Shown here piece by piece: positions 7,370 to 15,422 of a stretch of DNA of 52,202 nt. Location: positions 1 to 52,202 of the forward strand of contig NZ_FWFG01000014.1 in the NCBI RefSeq assembly GCF_900163655.1, in the 5' to 3' direction. Source of the DNA: Brachybacterium nesterenkovii (GTDB lineage Bacteria > Actinomycetota > Actinomycetes > Actinomycetales > Dermabacteraceae). The notes beneath the pieces were generated by a model. The model saw only the letters and a list, made by a program, of their open reading frames with translations. It ran no database searches and was not told the DNA's origin. Position 1 is the first letter of the stretch. Each line of letters starts with the position of its first letter. Both the position numbers and the translations under genes were made by a program.

Positions 7370-8968
7370 ATGCCAGCTCACGACGCCGCCCCGCAGTCCC
7401 CCACGCCCGCACCCACCGCCGCGCAGTCCGGCGGGGCGATCCCCGCCGATGTCCTCGCGCGGATCGAGGAGCTCTTCGAGGGCGCCGTCACCGAGAACCG
7501 GACGGCGGGCATCGCGTGGGCGATCGTCGGCGGCCACGCCCATGAGCAGGACGTCCTGGCCGCAGGAGCCGCCGGCGACCAGGAGCTGCGCGACGGCTCC
7601 CCCGCCCCGGGCTCGCGCCCCGTGTCCGTCGACTCGATCTCCCGCATCGCATCGATGACCAAGTCGTTCACGGCCGCGTCGCTCCTGCGCCTGCGCGATG
7701 AGGGCCGCCTGCGCCTGGACGACCGCATCGAGGAGCATGTCCCCGAGGCCGCGGACCTCCTGGACGGCGACGCCGCGGGCATCCCGATCACGCTCCGCGA
7801 CCTGCTGACGATGAGCGCCGGTCTGGTGACCGACAACCCGTGGGGCGACCGCCAGGAGGCGATGACCCGCGAGGACTTCGCCGCGATGCTCCGGGGAGGC
7901 CTCGGCCACAACTCCCGGCCCGGCACCGGCTTCGAGTACTCCAACACGGGCTACGCCATGCTGGGCCGTGTGGTGGACGAGGTCTCCGGCACCTCGTTCA
8001 TGCAGGACATCACCGAGCACTGGTTGCGGCCGCTGGGCATGGCCGACACCGTCTTCTCCGTCGAGGAGACCGACCGCGAGCGCCTGGCGATCGGGCATCG
8101 GAACGCCGACCGCGACGACCGCACCCGCTTCGAGCCCGTCCCGTTCAGCGGCCCCGGCGTCTACGGGGCGATGGCCGGACTGTTCTCCACCTGCGCGGAC
8201 ATCGCCCGCTGGACCCGCTTCCTCGCCGCGGCCGATGCTCCCGTCGGCACCCCGGCCGCTTCCGCGCACGAGGACCTGCTGTCGAGCGCGAGCCGCCGCG
8301 AGATGCAGCAGCTGCATCGCGTCCAGATCGGCGCCGAGCTCCCCGCGGGCGAGGACGGCGCCTCCCCCGGCTTCGGCTCGATCCGCGGCTACGGCTACGG
8401 CCTGTTCGTCGAGCGCCTCCCCGGTATCGGCGACGTCATCTCCCACGGCGGCGGTTACCCCGGCTACGGCTCGTTCATGTGCTGGCATCGCGACTCCGGC
8501 GTGGGCATCGTGGCGCTGGCCAACGCGAAGTACGCCCCGGCCTCCGTGCTCGCGATGCAGGCCCTGCAGATCCTCGCCGCGGAGACGGACCTGCTCGCAG
8601 CCCGTCGGCCCGCGCCCGCGCCGCGCGCCCTGGAGGCCGCCGAGGCGGCCCTCGCCTGGATCCGCGAGGCCGATGATGCGGTGGCCGATGCCTGGTTCGC
8701 CGACAACATGGACCTGGACGTCCCGCGCGCCGAGCGGGTGCGTCGCCGCGACGCCGCCGTGGAGGCCGCGGGCCTGGGGCTCGACGCTCTCGGGGACCTC
8801 ACGGCGGGCGATGCCCTCGCCGTCTCGCCCGCGCATCTGCAGTGGCGCGTCGACGGGGCCTCGGCGGAGCATCCGGCGCTGCGGATCGACATGATCATCG
8901 ACCCGCGCCGCGCCGGTCTGATCCAGGCGATCGACCTGGCGGTATCGGACGCCCCGCGCAACTACTGA
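7370..8968 (+). CDS. Beta-lactamase-family serine hydrolase (class C / esterase-like)
   Basis: The 532-residue protein has the penicillin-recognising fold. The nucleophile motif S-x-x-K is SMTK (95-98), the Tyr motif is YSN (190-192), and the third motif is HGGG (from H359) in place of KTG. LRDLLTMSAGL and GRLRLDD are typical of class C-like peptidases and esterases. No signal peptide or membrane segment is visible at the N-terminus (Ala/Pro/Gln-rich residues 1-25), so a cytoplasmic location is likely. A C-terminal extension of about 130 residues follows the catalytic domain. Candidate activities are D-amino-acid peptide or ester hydrolysis; antibiotic resistance is not implied. ATG 7370 was chosen from the leaderless -10 box. 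Confidence 0.87.
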   Translation: MPAHDAAPQSPTPAPTAAQSGGAIPADVLARIEELFEGAVTENRTAGIAWAIVGGHAHEQDVLAAGAAGDQELRDGSPAPGSRPVSVDSISRIASMTKSFTAASLLRLRDEGRLRLDDRIEEHVPEAADLLDGDAAGIPITLRDLLTMSAGLVTDNPWGDRQEAMTREDFAAMLRGGLGHNSRPGTGFEYSNTGYAMLGRVVDEVSGTSFMQDITEHWLRPLGMADTVFSVEETDRERLAIGHRNADRDDRTRFEPVPFSGPGVYGAMAGLFSTCADIARWTRFLAAADAPVGTPAASAHEDLLSSASRREMQQLHRVQIGAELPAGEDGASPGFGSIRGYGYGLFVERLPGIGDVISHGGGYPGYGSFMCWHRDSGVGIVALANAKYAPASVLAMQALQILAAETDLLAARRPAPAPRALEAAEAALAWIREADDAVADAWFADNMDLDVPRAERVRRRDAAVEAAGLGLDALGDLTAGDALAVSPAHLQWRVDGASAEHPALRIDMIIDPRRAGLIQAIDLAVSDAPRNY

Positions 8969-8978
8969 ACGGCTGCGC

Positions 8979-9014
8979 GGTGCCCCTCACCCACGCACGC
9001 GGGCGAGGGGCACC
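8979..9014. terminator. Bidirectional terminator hairpin
   Basis: GGTGCCCCTC (8979-8988) pairs with GAGGGGCACC (9005-9014), and an inner CCC/GGG pairing shortens the loop. It sits between the convergent serine hydrolase and membrane kinase genes. No T-tract follows, as is usual in this genome. Confidence 0.75.
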
Positions 9015-9066
9015 GGGGCGTCAGCGGACAGGCTCGGCCATCACCGAGGGGTCGGACTCTGCGGGC

Positions 9067-10767
9067 TCAGCTGTAGACGTAGGAGCCGTCGGCCTGGCGG
9101 GCGCAGGACAGGTACGCGCCGTCCTTCGTGGTCCCGATGACGCCGAGCTCGGCCATCGAGCACTCCTGCCCGTCCTCGACGGTCGCGAAGCTCAGGTCCG
9201 TGGAGACCGTGGACGACGGCGTCGGGTCGGCGCCGTCGCTCCCGCCGTCCGAGAACACGCTGAGGAGGATCGCCGCGATGATGCCGCCGACCACGATCGC
9301 GGCGCCGAGGCCGGCGAGCACCGCGATGATCGTCGGGCGTCGGGAGGATGACGGCCCGGCGGCGCGGGAACCCGTCCCGGGGGCCTGCTGCCCCGTCGCG
9401 TGCTGCTGACCCGTCGGGACCGCGCGGGGTCGGACGCCCTGCGGGGTGGTGCCGCCGGCCGCGTACTGCTGGGAGAAGCTCCCCTGCCCGGGCGCTCCCT
9501 GTCCGCGGAAGCCCTGCGCGACACCGGCGACGCCCTGCGCGGCCGGGCCGCCGGGACGCTGGCCCGTCTGCGGGCTCGCCGACGGGGCCGAGCCGTAGGG
9601 CGAAGTCCCGACCCCGGAGCCGCCGCGCGGCGGGATCGACGGCTGCTGCCCGGCGGGACGCCCGGGGCCCTGCGCCCCCGACGCCGGGGCACCGGGCCCC
9701 TGGGCGCTGTGCCCTCGGGGCGTCATGGCCTGAGCTCCCGGAGTCGGCATACCCGGTGCCTGGGCACCGGGCCCCTGGGCACCGCTCGCCTGACCGCTCA
9801 TCACCTGGGCACCGGGCGTCTGGGCGCCGGGCGCGTAGCCGCGGGCCACCTGGCCCTGGCGGATCTGCTCCATCGGCGCGGCCGCGGCGGGACGCTGCGG
9901 GCGGGCGGCCCCGGGGGCGTCCGGGGGCAGCGGCGGAAGGGTATCGGTGATGACCAGCGGCTTGCCGTCGGCGAAGGTGAGCGGGTAGCCCGCGGGCACG
10001 CGCGGCAGGGCGGCGCGCGCTGAGGGCGCATCCGCGAAGCGCTCCTGCGGTCGGGCCGCGAGCATGCGGCGCAGCACGGCCGCGAGCTTGGGCGAGACGT
10101 TGCGCAGGTAGCGGTCGAGCTCCTCGGGGCGGAAGGCGCCGTCGTGCAGCTTGATCGGGCCGTTGAGCGCCATCAGGGCGACGACCCCGGCGGCGTAGAC
10201 GTCGTGCGAGGGCGCGGGCTCGGCGAGGTCGAACAGCTCGGGCGCCATGTATCCGGGGGTGCCGTTGACCATGCCGACATGCGTGAAGCGCACATCGGCC
10301 TCGTGCACGGCGATCCCGAAGTCCGCCAGGCGCGAGCGCGGCCATCCCTGCCCGGTGACCTCGAACATCAGGTTCGCGGGCTTGACGTCGCGGTGGATCC
10401 AGCCCTGGGAGTGGACCATCGCGAGGCCGTCGAGGAGCTGGTCGAGGATCACGACGACGGCGGGCTCGGCGAGCGGCCCGCGGGAGCGGACGATCGACTC
10501 GAGGGTGCCGCCGGAGACCAGCGGCATCGCGATGACCACGTGCTCGTCCTCGGCGCCCCAGCCGTAGGGGGTCAGCAGATGCGGGTGGTCGAAGCTCACG
10601 CCCTTCTCGCGCACGAAGCGCATGAGGTCGGCGGAGTCGCGCTGGCGCAGCACCTTGGCGGCGCACACCCGCTGGGTCTTGGAGTCCCAGGCGCGCCAGA
10701 CCGACCCTGAGCCGCCCTTGGCGATCAGGTCGATCAGCGCGAAGCGCCCCACGATGACATCGGCCAT
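9067..10767 (-). CDS. Membrane-anchored Ser/Thr protein kinase (PknB-type)
   Basis: The 566-residue protein has an N-terminal Hanks-type kinase domain (about 1-275): Gly-rich loop KGGSGSV (17-23), Lys38 in AAKVL, catalytic HRDVKPAN (125-132) and DFG (149-151), then GTPGYMAPE. The next 190 residues are a Pro/Gly/Gln/Ala linker with many APGAQ-like repeats. One transmembrane helix follows at about 475-500 (IIAVLAGLGAAIVVGG). A 65-residue extracytoplasmic tail with two cysteines (CSMAELG, SCARQ) could form a disulfide. There are no PASTA repeats, so it is not a canonical PknB muropeptide sensor. The start at 10767 (GTCATCGGCCAT complement) is supported by the domain beginning immediately. A TATGCT box lies 9 nt upstream. 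Confidence 0.92.
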   Translation of the reverse strand: MADVIVGRFALIDLIAKGGSGSVWRAWDSKTQRVCAAKVLRQRDSADLMRFVREKGVSFDHPHLLTPYGWGAEDEHVVIAMPLVSGGTLESIVRSRGPLAEPAVVVILDQLLDGLAMVHSQGWIHRDVKPANLMFEVTGQGWPRSRLADFGIAVHEADVRFTHVGMVNGTPGYMAPELFDLAEPAPSHDVYAAGVVALMALNGPIKLHDGAFRPEELDRYLRNVSPKLAAVLRRMLAARPQERFADAPSARAALPRVPAGYPLTFADGKPLVITDTLPPLPPDAPGAARPQRPAAAAPMEQIRQGQVARGYAPGAQTPGAQVMSGQASGAQGPGAQAPGMPTPGAQAMTPRGHSAQGPGAPASGAQGPGRPAGQQPSIPPRGGSGVGTSPYGSAPSASPQTGQRPGGPAAQGVAGVAQGFRGQGAPGQGSFSQQYAAGGTTPQGVRPRAVPTGQQHATGQQAPGTGSRAAGPSSSRRPTIIAVLAGLGAAIVVGGIIAAILLSVFSDGGSDGADPTPSSTVSTDLSFATVEDGQECSMAELGVIGTTKDGAYLSCARQADGSYVYS

Positions 10768-10818
10768 AATGCCGCCAGCATAACGGGAGGCCTCCCCTGG
10801 CCGAGCGCCATCGCCGAT

Positions 10819-10863
10819 CCGCCCCTGTGCCCGCCGCCCCTGTGCCAGCCGCCCCTGTGCCCG
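10819..10863. repeat. Three 15-bp direct repeats in a divergent promoter region
   Basis: The unit CCGCCCCTGTGCC(C/A)G occurs three times head to tail, starting at 10819, 10834 and 10849. It lies between the kinase start (10767, minus) and the small membrane protein start (10910, plus). It could be a regulator-binding array or a simple replication-slippage product. Confidence 0.7.
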
Positions 10864-10909
10864 CGCGCACCCTCCCCGTAGACTGCGCTCGACGACGAGA
10901 GGGGGAACG

Positions 10910-11164
10910 ATGCTCGCGGATGATGCCCTGTGGAGCCTGGGGCTCCCCGATTTCGCCCTCATCGGCATCTTCGCCGCCGTGATGGTGCTCGCCTCGATCG
11001 GCATCGTCGTGTGGGCCGCCGCCGTCCCCGAGAAGGCCCCGGAGCCCGAGGTCGACCACGCCGGAGAGATCGTCGCCCGGGCCCGCGCCCGCACCGAGCA
11101 GGTCGAGCACGACCTCGAGGACCAGACCGGGCGCTCCGACCCGGCCGTCGCCTGGACGCGGTGA
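10910..11164 (+). CDS. Small single-pass membrane protein (84 aa), unknown function
   Basis: The protein starts MLADDALWSLGL and has one strong transmembrane helix at about residues 15-39 (FALIGIFAAVMVLASIGIV). An acidic, Glu/Arg-rich cytoplasmic tail with helical character follows (VDHAGEIVARARARTEQVE). A good ribosome binding site (GAGAGGGGGAACG) precedes ATG 10910, and TAGACT about 30 nt upstream (10877-10882) is a plausible -10 box. The lipoprotein gene begins 5 nt after its stop, so the two form an operon. I recognise no family. Confidence 0.7.
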   Translation: MLADDALWSLGLPDFALIGIFAAVMVLASIGIVVWAAAVPEKAPEPEVDHAGEIVARARARTEQVEHDLEDQTGRSDPAVAWTR

Positions 11165-11168
11165 TCCG

Positions 11169-12068
11169 ATGAGTCGGCCCCGCCCCCGCCGCCGGAGCGT
11201 CCCGGTCCGCCGTCGCGCCGCCGCGCTCCTCGCCGTCCTGGCCCTGGTGCCGCTCTCCGCCTGCGACGGCGGCGGCGATGCCGACCCGAGCCCCACGCCG
11301 ACGGCGCTGTCCTCGCTGCGCGATCCCCTCGCCGACCTCGACCGGGGCCGCTGGGAGGTGGTCGACGCGCCGAGCATGATGGCGATCCCCGTCGACGAGG
11401 AGGGCATCGACAAGGCCGCATGGGCCGCGGCCGGGGTCGATGACGCCCGGATCCGCGCCGCGCGCCAGGCCCTCGCGGACTACGTCACGACCGCGTACAT
11501 GCAGCCCGATGCGCTCCGCGAGACCGATGACGCGGCGGACCGGAAGACGATCGTCGACGCGTCGCCCACCGACGCCTGGGCCGAGGCGATGAACACGGGC
11601 TGGGATGAGGGGAATCGACAGCTCTACGGCACCGAGTTCGCACCGGACTACCGCGTGGTGGGGCGCCCTCGCGCGGTGGTCCACTGGTACCTGACCGAGC
11701 GCGAGGACCTGCGGCTCGTGGAGCTCGGCGGCACGATCGCCTACACCGTCCTGAACACCCGCACGGGCGACATCGGGATCTTCGCCCAGCGCGTCTCGGC
11801 GGCGGTGGTCCCCGGGGTCTCGGATGACACCCCGATCGACCGCGGCGACTTCCAGATCCTCCTGGCGGGCAACGACATCTGCGCGACCACCGACGCCGGG
11901 GGCCTCGTGGTCCCGGCGATCTCGGACGACGAGGCCGCCGCCTCGGCCCAGTCGGAGACCCGGCACCGGATCATCGACAAGCCGGACGTGAGCCGCACCG
12001 ACATCGCGGCCGAGGAGGGCGGGGCGATGCAGTTCGACATGACCACCGTGGTGCCCTGCCCGAGCTGA
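11169..12068 (+). CDS. Putative lipoprotein of unknown function
   Basis: The 299-residue protein has a basic start (MSRPRPRRRSVPVRRR), a hydrophobic core and the lipobox LSAC, with Cys at about residue 34, so lipid anchoring on the outer face of the membrane is expected. An Asp/Gly/Pro/Thr linker follows. The mature domain is of mixed alpha/beta composition with no motif I recognise. It lies 4 nt after the small membrane protein gene and is probably co-transcribed. A surface or substrate-binding role is inference only. Confidence 0.72.
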   Translation: MSRPRPRRRSVPVRRRAAALLAVLALVPLSACDGGGDADPSPTPTALSSLRDPLADLDRGRWEVVDAPSMMAIPVDEEGIDKAAWAAAGVDDARIRAARQALADYVTTAYMQPDALRETDDAADRKTIVDASPTDAWAEAMNTGWDEGNRQLYGTEFAPDYRVVGRPRAVVHWYLTEREDLRLVELGGTIAYTVLNTRTGDIGIFAQRVSAAVVPGVSDDTPIDRGDFQILLAGNDICATTDAGGLVVPAISDDEAAASAQSETRHRIIDKPDVSRTDIAAEEGGAMQFDMTTVVPCPS

Positions 12069-12105
12069 CCCGCATCGGGTGAGCGCCGGTTGAGCACCGG
12101 TGCAG

Positions 12106-12141
12106 GGGCGCCCGCCCTCTGCGGGTTCACGACGGGCGCCC
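12106..12141. terminator. Terminator hairpin after the lipoprotein gene
   Basis: GGGCGCCCG (12106-12114) pairs with CGGGCGCCC (12133-12141) across an 18-nt loop, between convergent genes. The 11-mer TGCGGGTTCAC occurs at 12120 and 12182, and the related TGCGGGTCA (12206) contains the stop of the facing gene, so the gap also holds a diverged duplication of that 3' end. Confidence 0.6.
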
Positions 12142-12211
12142 GGGCGAGTGAGGCGGTGCCGTGCGAGTCTCGGCCGCCCTGTGCGGGTTCACGGGCGCCC
12201 GTCGCTGCGGG

Positions 12212-12775
12212 TCAGTCGCGTCGCGTGATCGCGGTGCGCAGGCGCCGCCACAGCCGCCGACGCCTCCCGAGCCTCTCCTCGAGCAGACGATCGCGGAGAG
12301 CATCCAGGTCCGGGGACAGGTGCGTGGCGTGGTAGGCGCCGTCGTGGACGGCGGGATGCGCGGGGACGGCCGTCGCCTCGGCGGGAGAGACCTCGAGGCC
12401 GAAGGCGATGCGCACCTCGCCGGCGCCGTCGGCATCCAGGACCACCTCGGTCGCATTGCGCCCGGCGGCGTCGTGCTCGTCCAGCCAGGCGTCGATGCGC
12501 TCGCGGGCGGCGGTGACCTCGCCCTGCGCCTCGGGTGCCGCCTCGAGCGCATCGGCCAGCGGCATCACGACCATGTTGCCCTCGCAGTCCAGCAGGGCGT
12601 GGATGACCTCGTGCGCGCCCGCGGGGCGTCCGGCCTCGGTGAGCGCGAGGCGCTGGAGGACGTAGCGGACGGCGTGCGGCGGGGCGACGGCGTCGAGCGC
12701 GGCCCGCAGCTGGTCGAGGCCGTCGACGTCCCCGTCCACGGGCACCGAGACGTCGCGGGGCAGGCGATCGCTCAT
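12212..12775 (-). CDS. Conserved-looking hypothetical protein (187 aa)
   Basis: The protein begins MSDRLPRDVSVPVDGDVDG. It is acidic overall, with LDCEGNMVVMPL and EVRIAFGLEVSP as the most structured stretches, and it ends in a strongly basic tail (RRRRLWRRLRTAITRRD). There is no signal peptide or membrane helix. The ATG at 12775 is the first in frame with good codon bias. An upstream extension to 12919 would be possible but looks non-coding. It is transcribed alone. I do not recognise the family. Confidence 0.6.
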   Translation of the reverse strand: MSDRLPRDVSVPVDGDVDGLDQLRAALDAVAPPHAVRYVLQRLALTEAGRPAGAHEVIHALLDCEGNMVVMPLADALEAAPEAQGEVTAARERIDAWLDEHDAAGRNATEVVLDADGAGEVRIAFGLEVSPAEATAVPAHPAVHDGAYHATHLSPDLDALRDRLLEERLGRRRRLWRRLRTAITRRD

Positions 12776-13005
12776 CGCATGCGGACCTCGCGGGTCGGCA
12801 CGAGGGCGCGCAGGAGCGGGGCAGGGCGAGGGCGCGTCACGTGCCCAGGGTAGACGGGCGGGCGAGTGCGGCTCGTCAGATGAGTCCCGATGCCGCCAGC
12901 GCGGACCGGGTCGGGCCACGAGATGCCCACGTTGCAGCGGATGGTGGAGCTCCCGTCCGCCCGGGATCGCGGCGGACGCCGATGCTCCGACAGGTGCACC
13001 AGCCC

Positions 13006-13011
13006 TACCCT
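13006..13011 (+). promoter_or_regulatory. Predicted -10 box TACCCT of a leaderless promoter
   Basis: TACCCT precedes ATG 13018 of the GNAT gene by 6 nt. It is the same hexamer as in front of the SNF2 helicase gene. Confidence 0.5.
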
Positions 13012-13017
13012 CGCCTC

Positions 13018-13638
13018 ATGAGCAGCGTTCCCCTATCGCCGTCCCAGCTCTCGGCTCCCGGTACCCGCATCCGCTCCGCCCGCCCCGAGGATGCCGATGC
13101 CGTGATCGCGATCCGCAACGACGCGATCCGCACCTCGACGGCCCTGTGGATCGACACGGTTCCGTCCGAGGACGCGGCGCGGGCCTGGGCCGCCGAGCAC
13201 GTCGAGCTCGGGTCGATGCTCGTGGCCGAGCTGCTCGATGACGGCGCTGACCCCGACCTGGACTCCCCTGGCATCGACTCCGCCGATCGAACTGCTGACC
13301 ATCCCGAGCCCGCAACCGCGCCGCCGGGCCGCGTCGTGGGCTTCGCGAGTCACGCTCCTCTGCGCCCCTACGACGGCTATCGGTGGACCGCCGAGGACTC
13401 GGTGTACCTGACCGCCGACGCCCAGGGCCGCGGGCTCGGCCGGGCACTGCTCGAGGCCCTCGTGCCGCTCGCGGCCAGTCAGGGCGCGCACTCGCTGATC
13501 GGCATGATCGAGGCGTCCAACACCGCCTCGATCGCCCTGCACGAAAGCTTCGGCTTCACCGAGACGGGCCGCATCCCCCAGGCCGGGCGGAAGTTCGACC
13601 GCTGGCTGGACCTGGTGATCATGCAGCGCCTGCTGTGA
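13018..13638 (+). CDS. GNAT-family N-acetyltransferase (phosphinothricin-acetyltransferase-like)
   Basis: The 206-residue protein starts MSSVPLSPSQLSAPG. It shows TRIRSARPEDADAVIAIRNDAI at the N-terminus, SVYLTADAQGRGLGRALLEAL as the acetyl-CoA-binding loop (R/Q-x-x-G-x-G/A), and SNTASIALHESFGFTETG in the fourth motif. Overall order resembles the Pat/Bar acetyltransferase group, but an extra Asp/Pro-rich stretch of about 30 residues (around 80-105) interrupts the domain. Substrate is unknown; acetylation of a small amine or amino acid analogue is the usual role. Start chosen from the leaderless -10 box. Confidence 0.87.
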   Translation: MSSVPLSPSQLSAPGTRIRSARPEDADAVIAIRNDAIRTSTALWIDTVPSEDAARAWAAEHVELGSMLVAELLDDGADPDLDSPGIDSADRTADHPEPATAPPGRVVGFASHAPLRPYDGYRWTAEDSVYLTADAQGRGLGRALLEALVPLAASQGAHSLIGMIEASNTASIALHESFGFTETGRIPQAGRKFDRWLDLVIMQRLL

Positions 13639-13740
13639 CGGGCGCGCATCGCTGACGCACCCGACGGGCGGTGAGCGGACTCAGCCGGGACTCCGGTCGG
13701 GCGGCTGCGATGGCGGGCGCCGCTGCGCCCGAACGCGGAC

Positions 13741-14775
13741 TCAGTCCCGCATGCCGCAGGCCTCGCGGACGAACACGACCTGGCGCCGCAGCGCCCACTG
13801 CGCCGCGGGGTCCTCCGTCATGATCGGGTAGTCGTGCTGGCCGCCGTCCTGATCGACGAGGACCACGGGCACGGCGGCCGCGCGCAGATCGGCCGCGAGC
13901 GCACGGGCATCGCCCGCGAGCATGTCGTCCGAGCCGGTGACGATCAGCGTCGGCGGGAGGCCCTCGACCGTGCCGAAGCGGGGGCTGATGCGGGGATCGT
14001 CCAGGGCGTAGCCGCCGGCATATCGCGCCGCGGCACGCCGGATGCCCGCGATGTCCAGTAGCTCATCACGCTCCGCGGCCTCCGTGACCTGCGGATCCGA
14101 GAGCGTGAGGTCCGTCCACGGCGCCGTCAGCAGCACCCCGGCCGGCATCGGCCCATGCTCGGCGCGCAGGCGCTGCAGGGCCGCGAGCACCACGCCGCCT
14201 CCGGCGCTGTCGCCCGAGAGCACCCAGTGCCCGTCGCGCACCTCGGCGCGCTCCGCGAGCTCCCGGATCACCGCCACCACGTCGTCGACGGCCGCCGGGT
14301 ACGGGGAGCGCGGCGGCATCCGGTAGTGGACCATCGCGGCCGCGACACCGGCCCGGCGCCGCAGCTCCTCGAGCCAGCGCCAGTGCGCGGGCGACTCGCC
14401 CGAGAGGAAACCGCCGCCATGCACCTGGATCACCGCGGCACGAGCGGCGCGAGGGCGGTCGATCCAGGTCACGGGAACGCCCGGCATCGTGCGATCGACC
14501 GCGCCGATGCGGTCGCGGGCGACGAGCGCGGGGTCGACCACCCGGGCCGACGGCCTCGACGGGCGTTGCGTGCGACGCACGACAGCGTCGAGGGCCGGAT
14601 CGGGCAGACGCATGAGGGCGCGGAAGACCCGGCCCTTCCCGCGCAGGGAGCGGGCGGCCTCCTCCGAGGCGCGCGGCGGCCGCTCGGGGGCGAGGTCGGA
14701 GGGCACGGCGGGGACGCCGGGAGCGGTCTCGCCGGATGCCGCCTCGCTGAGGGCCGGGGTGCTCGCAGAGGTCAT
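13741..14775 (-). CDS. Alpha/beta hydrolase of the hormone-sensitive-lipase (HSL) family
   Basis: The 344-residue protein shows the HSL hallmark HGGG (119-122, oxyanion hole), the nucleophile elbow GDSAGG with Ser190, Asp in GSDDML (283/284), and the catalytic His in GGQHDYP (H314). The first 40 residues are Ala/Pro/Glu-rich and likely disordered. It would hydrolyse esters of short to medium acids; the natural substrate is unknown. An AAGGA ribosome binding site lies just before ATG 14775. It is monocistronic, with a strong terminator for the next minus-strand gene (csbD-like) upstream. Confidence 0.88.
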   Translation of the reverse strand: MTSASTPALSEAASGETAPGVPAVPSDLAPERPPRASEEAARSLRGKGRVFRALMRLPDPALDAVVRRTQRPSRPSARVVDPALVARDRIGAVDRTMPGVPVTWIDRPRAARAAVIQVHGGGFLSGESPAHWRWLEELRRRAGVAAAMVHYRMPPRSPYPAAVDDVVAVIRELAERAEVRDGHWVLSGDSAGGGVVLAALQRLRAEHGPMPAGVLLTAPWTDLTLSDPQVTEAAERDELLDIAGIRRAAARYAGGYALDDPRISPRFGTVEGLPPTLIVTGSDDMLAGDARALAADLRAAAVPVVLVDQDGGQHDYPIMTEDPAAQWALRRQVVFVREACGMRD

Positions 14776-14850
14776 GGCTGCATCCTTCCACGTCGGTCGC
14801 CGCACGGGCAGGCCGAGCCGGCGGGAACGGACCGGATGGACGGGAAAGCA

Positions 14851-14887
14851 CGGCGTGCCCGCCCCGCTGAGCGGGACGGGCACGCCG
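14851..14887. terminator. Terminator hairpin downstream of the CsbD-like gene
   Basis: CGGCGTGCCCG (14851-14861) pairs with CGGGCACGCCG (14877-14887), with additional CCCGCT/AGCGGG pairing inside. On the minus strand it follows the CsbD-like gene by about 90 nt and precedes the esterase promoter. Confidence 0.75.
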
Positions 14888-14906
14888 GAGGATCATCGGC
14901 CGCAGA

Positions 14907-14943
14907 GCACGGGCACGGGCACGGGCACGGGCACGGGCACGGG
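14907..14943. repeat. GGGCAC hexanucleotide tandem repeat
   Basis: Five perfect GGGCAC units (14911-14940) are flanked by partial units (GCAC and GGG). The array is non-coding, in the 3' region of the CsbD-like gene. Such arrays change length by slippage. Confidence 0.85.
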
Positions 14944-14975
14944 CCGACGATCCAGGATCGCCGGGGATCAGCGCG

Positions 14976-15170
14976 TCACTTGCTGAAGCCGTCCTTGAGG
15001 TCGCCCACGGCGTCCTTGACGTGCTCGCCGGCCTGCTTGGCGCCGGCCTCCGCCTGGTCGCCAGCGCCCTCGGCCTGCAGCTTGGGGTTGTCGGTGGCGT
15101 CGCCCGCGGCCTCCTTCGCCTTGCCGGAGAGCTCCTGGGCCTTGTTGCCGAGCTTGTCGCCGAGATTCAT
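14976..15170 (-). CDS. CsbD-family stress-response protein
   Basis: The 64-residue hydrophilic protein starts MNLGDKLGNKAQELSGKAKE and continues with the Lys/Ala/Gly/Glu-rich helical repeats (AAGDATDNPKLQAEG, DQAEAGAKQAGEH) typical of CsbD/YjbJ proteins, small abundant proteins induced by general stress. A clear GGAGGACC ribosome binding site lies 3-9 nt before the ATG, so it is a leadered, strongly translated gene. It is divergent from the dipeptide epimerase gene. The molecular function of the family is not established. Confidence 0.88.
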   Translation of the reverse strand: MNLGDKLGNKAQELSGKAKEAAGDATDNPKLQAEGAGDQAEAGAKQAGEHVKDAVGDLKDGFSK

Positions 15171-15242
15171 ACGGTCCTCCTGGGGTCGGGCTATCAGGGA
15201 CGCGGCGCCGGATCGACGCCATGGCGCGCACCGTAGGCCCGC

Positions 15243-15266
15243 GATTCCGGGAGTTCCCGGGGAATC
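15243..15266. promoter_or_regulatory. Inverted repeat GATTCC-N12-GGAATC in a divergent intergenic region
   Basis: Six-bp arms (15243-15248 and 15261-15266) with internal GGG/CCC pairing lie between the divergent CsbD-like and epimerase genes. It could be an operator for a stress regulator. Low certainty, because the region is repetitive and GC-rich. Confidence 0.3.
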
Positions 15267-15422
15267 GACTGAACGGTCGGTGGGCGCCGAACGGGCCGCC
15301 GCACCGGCCGACGGCCGCCCCATGCCCCGTCGGTCCACGTCCTAGCCCGTCGCCCTTCCTCCACTCGTCCCACCTGTCCACGCTCTCTCCCGTGCGCGCG
15401 CCCGATGGGGGATGCTGGGGTC

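Noticed and set aside
2525-8872. A minus-strand open frame of about 2100 codons across the SNF2, SWIM and serine hydrolase genes
   Set aside because: The codons are antisense to genes with clear domains. Length arises from high GC removing stop codons; no family motif is seen.
8979-9014. Phage or transposon end
   Set aside because: A simple terminator hairpin between convergent genes explains it; no target-site duplication or transposase is seen.
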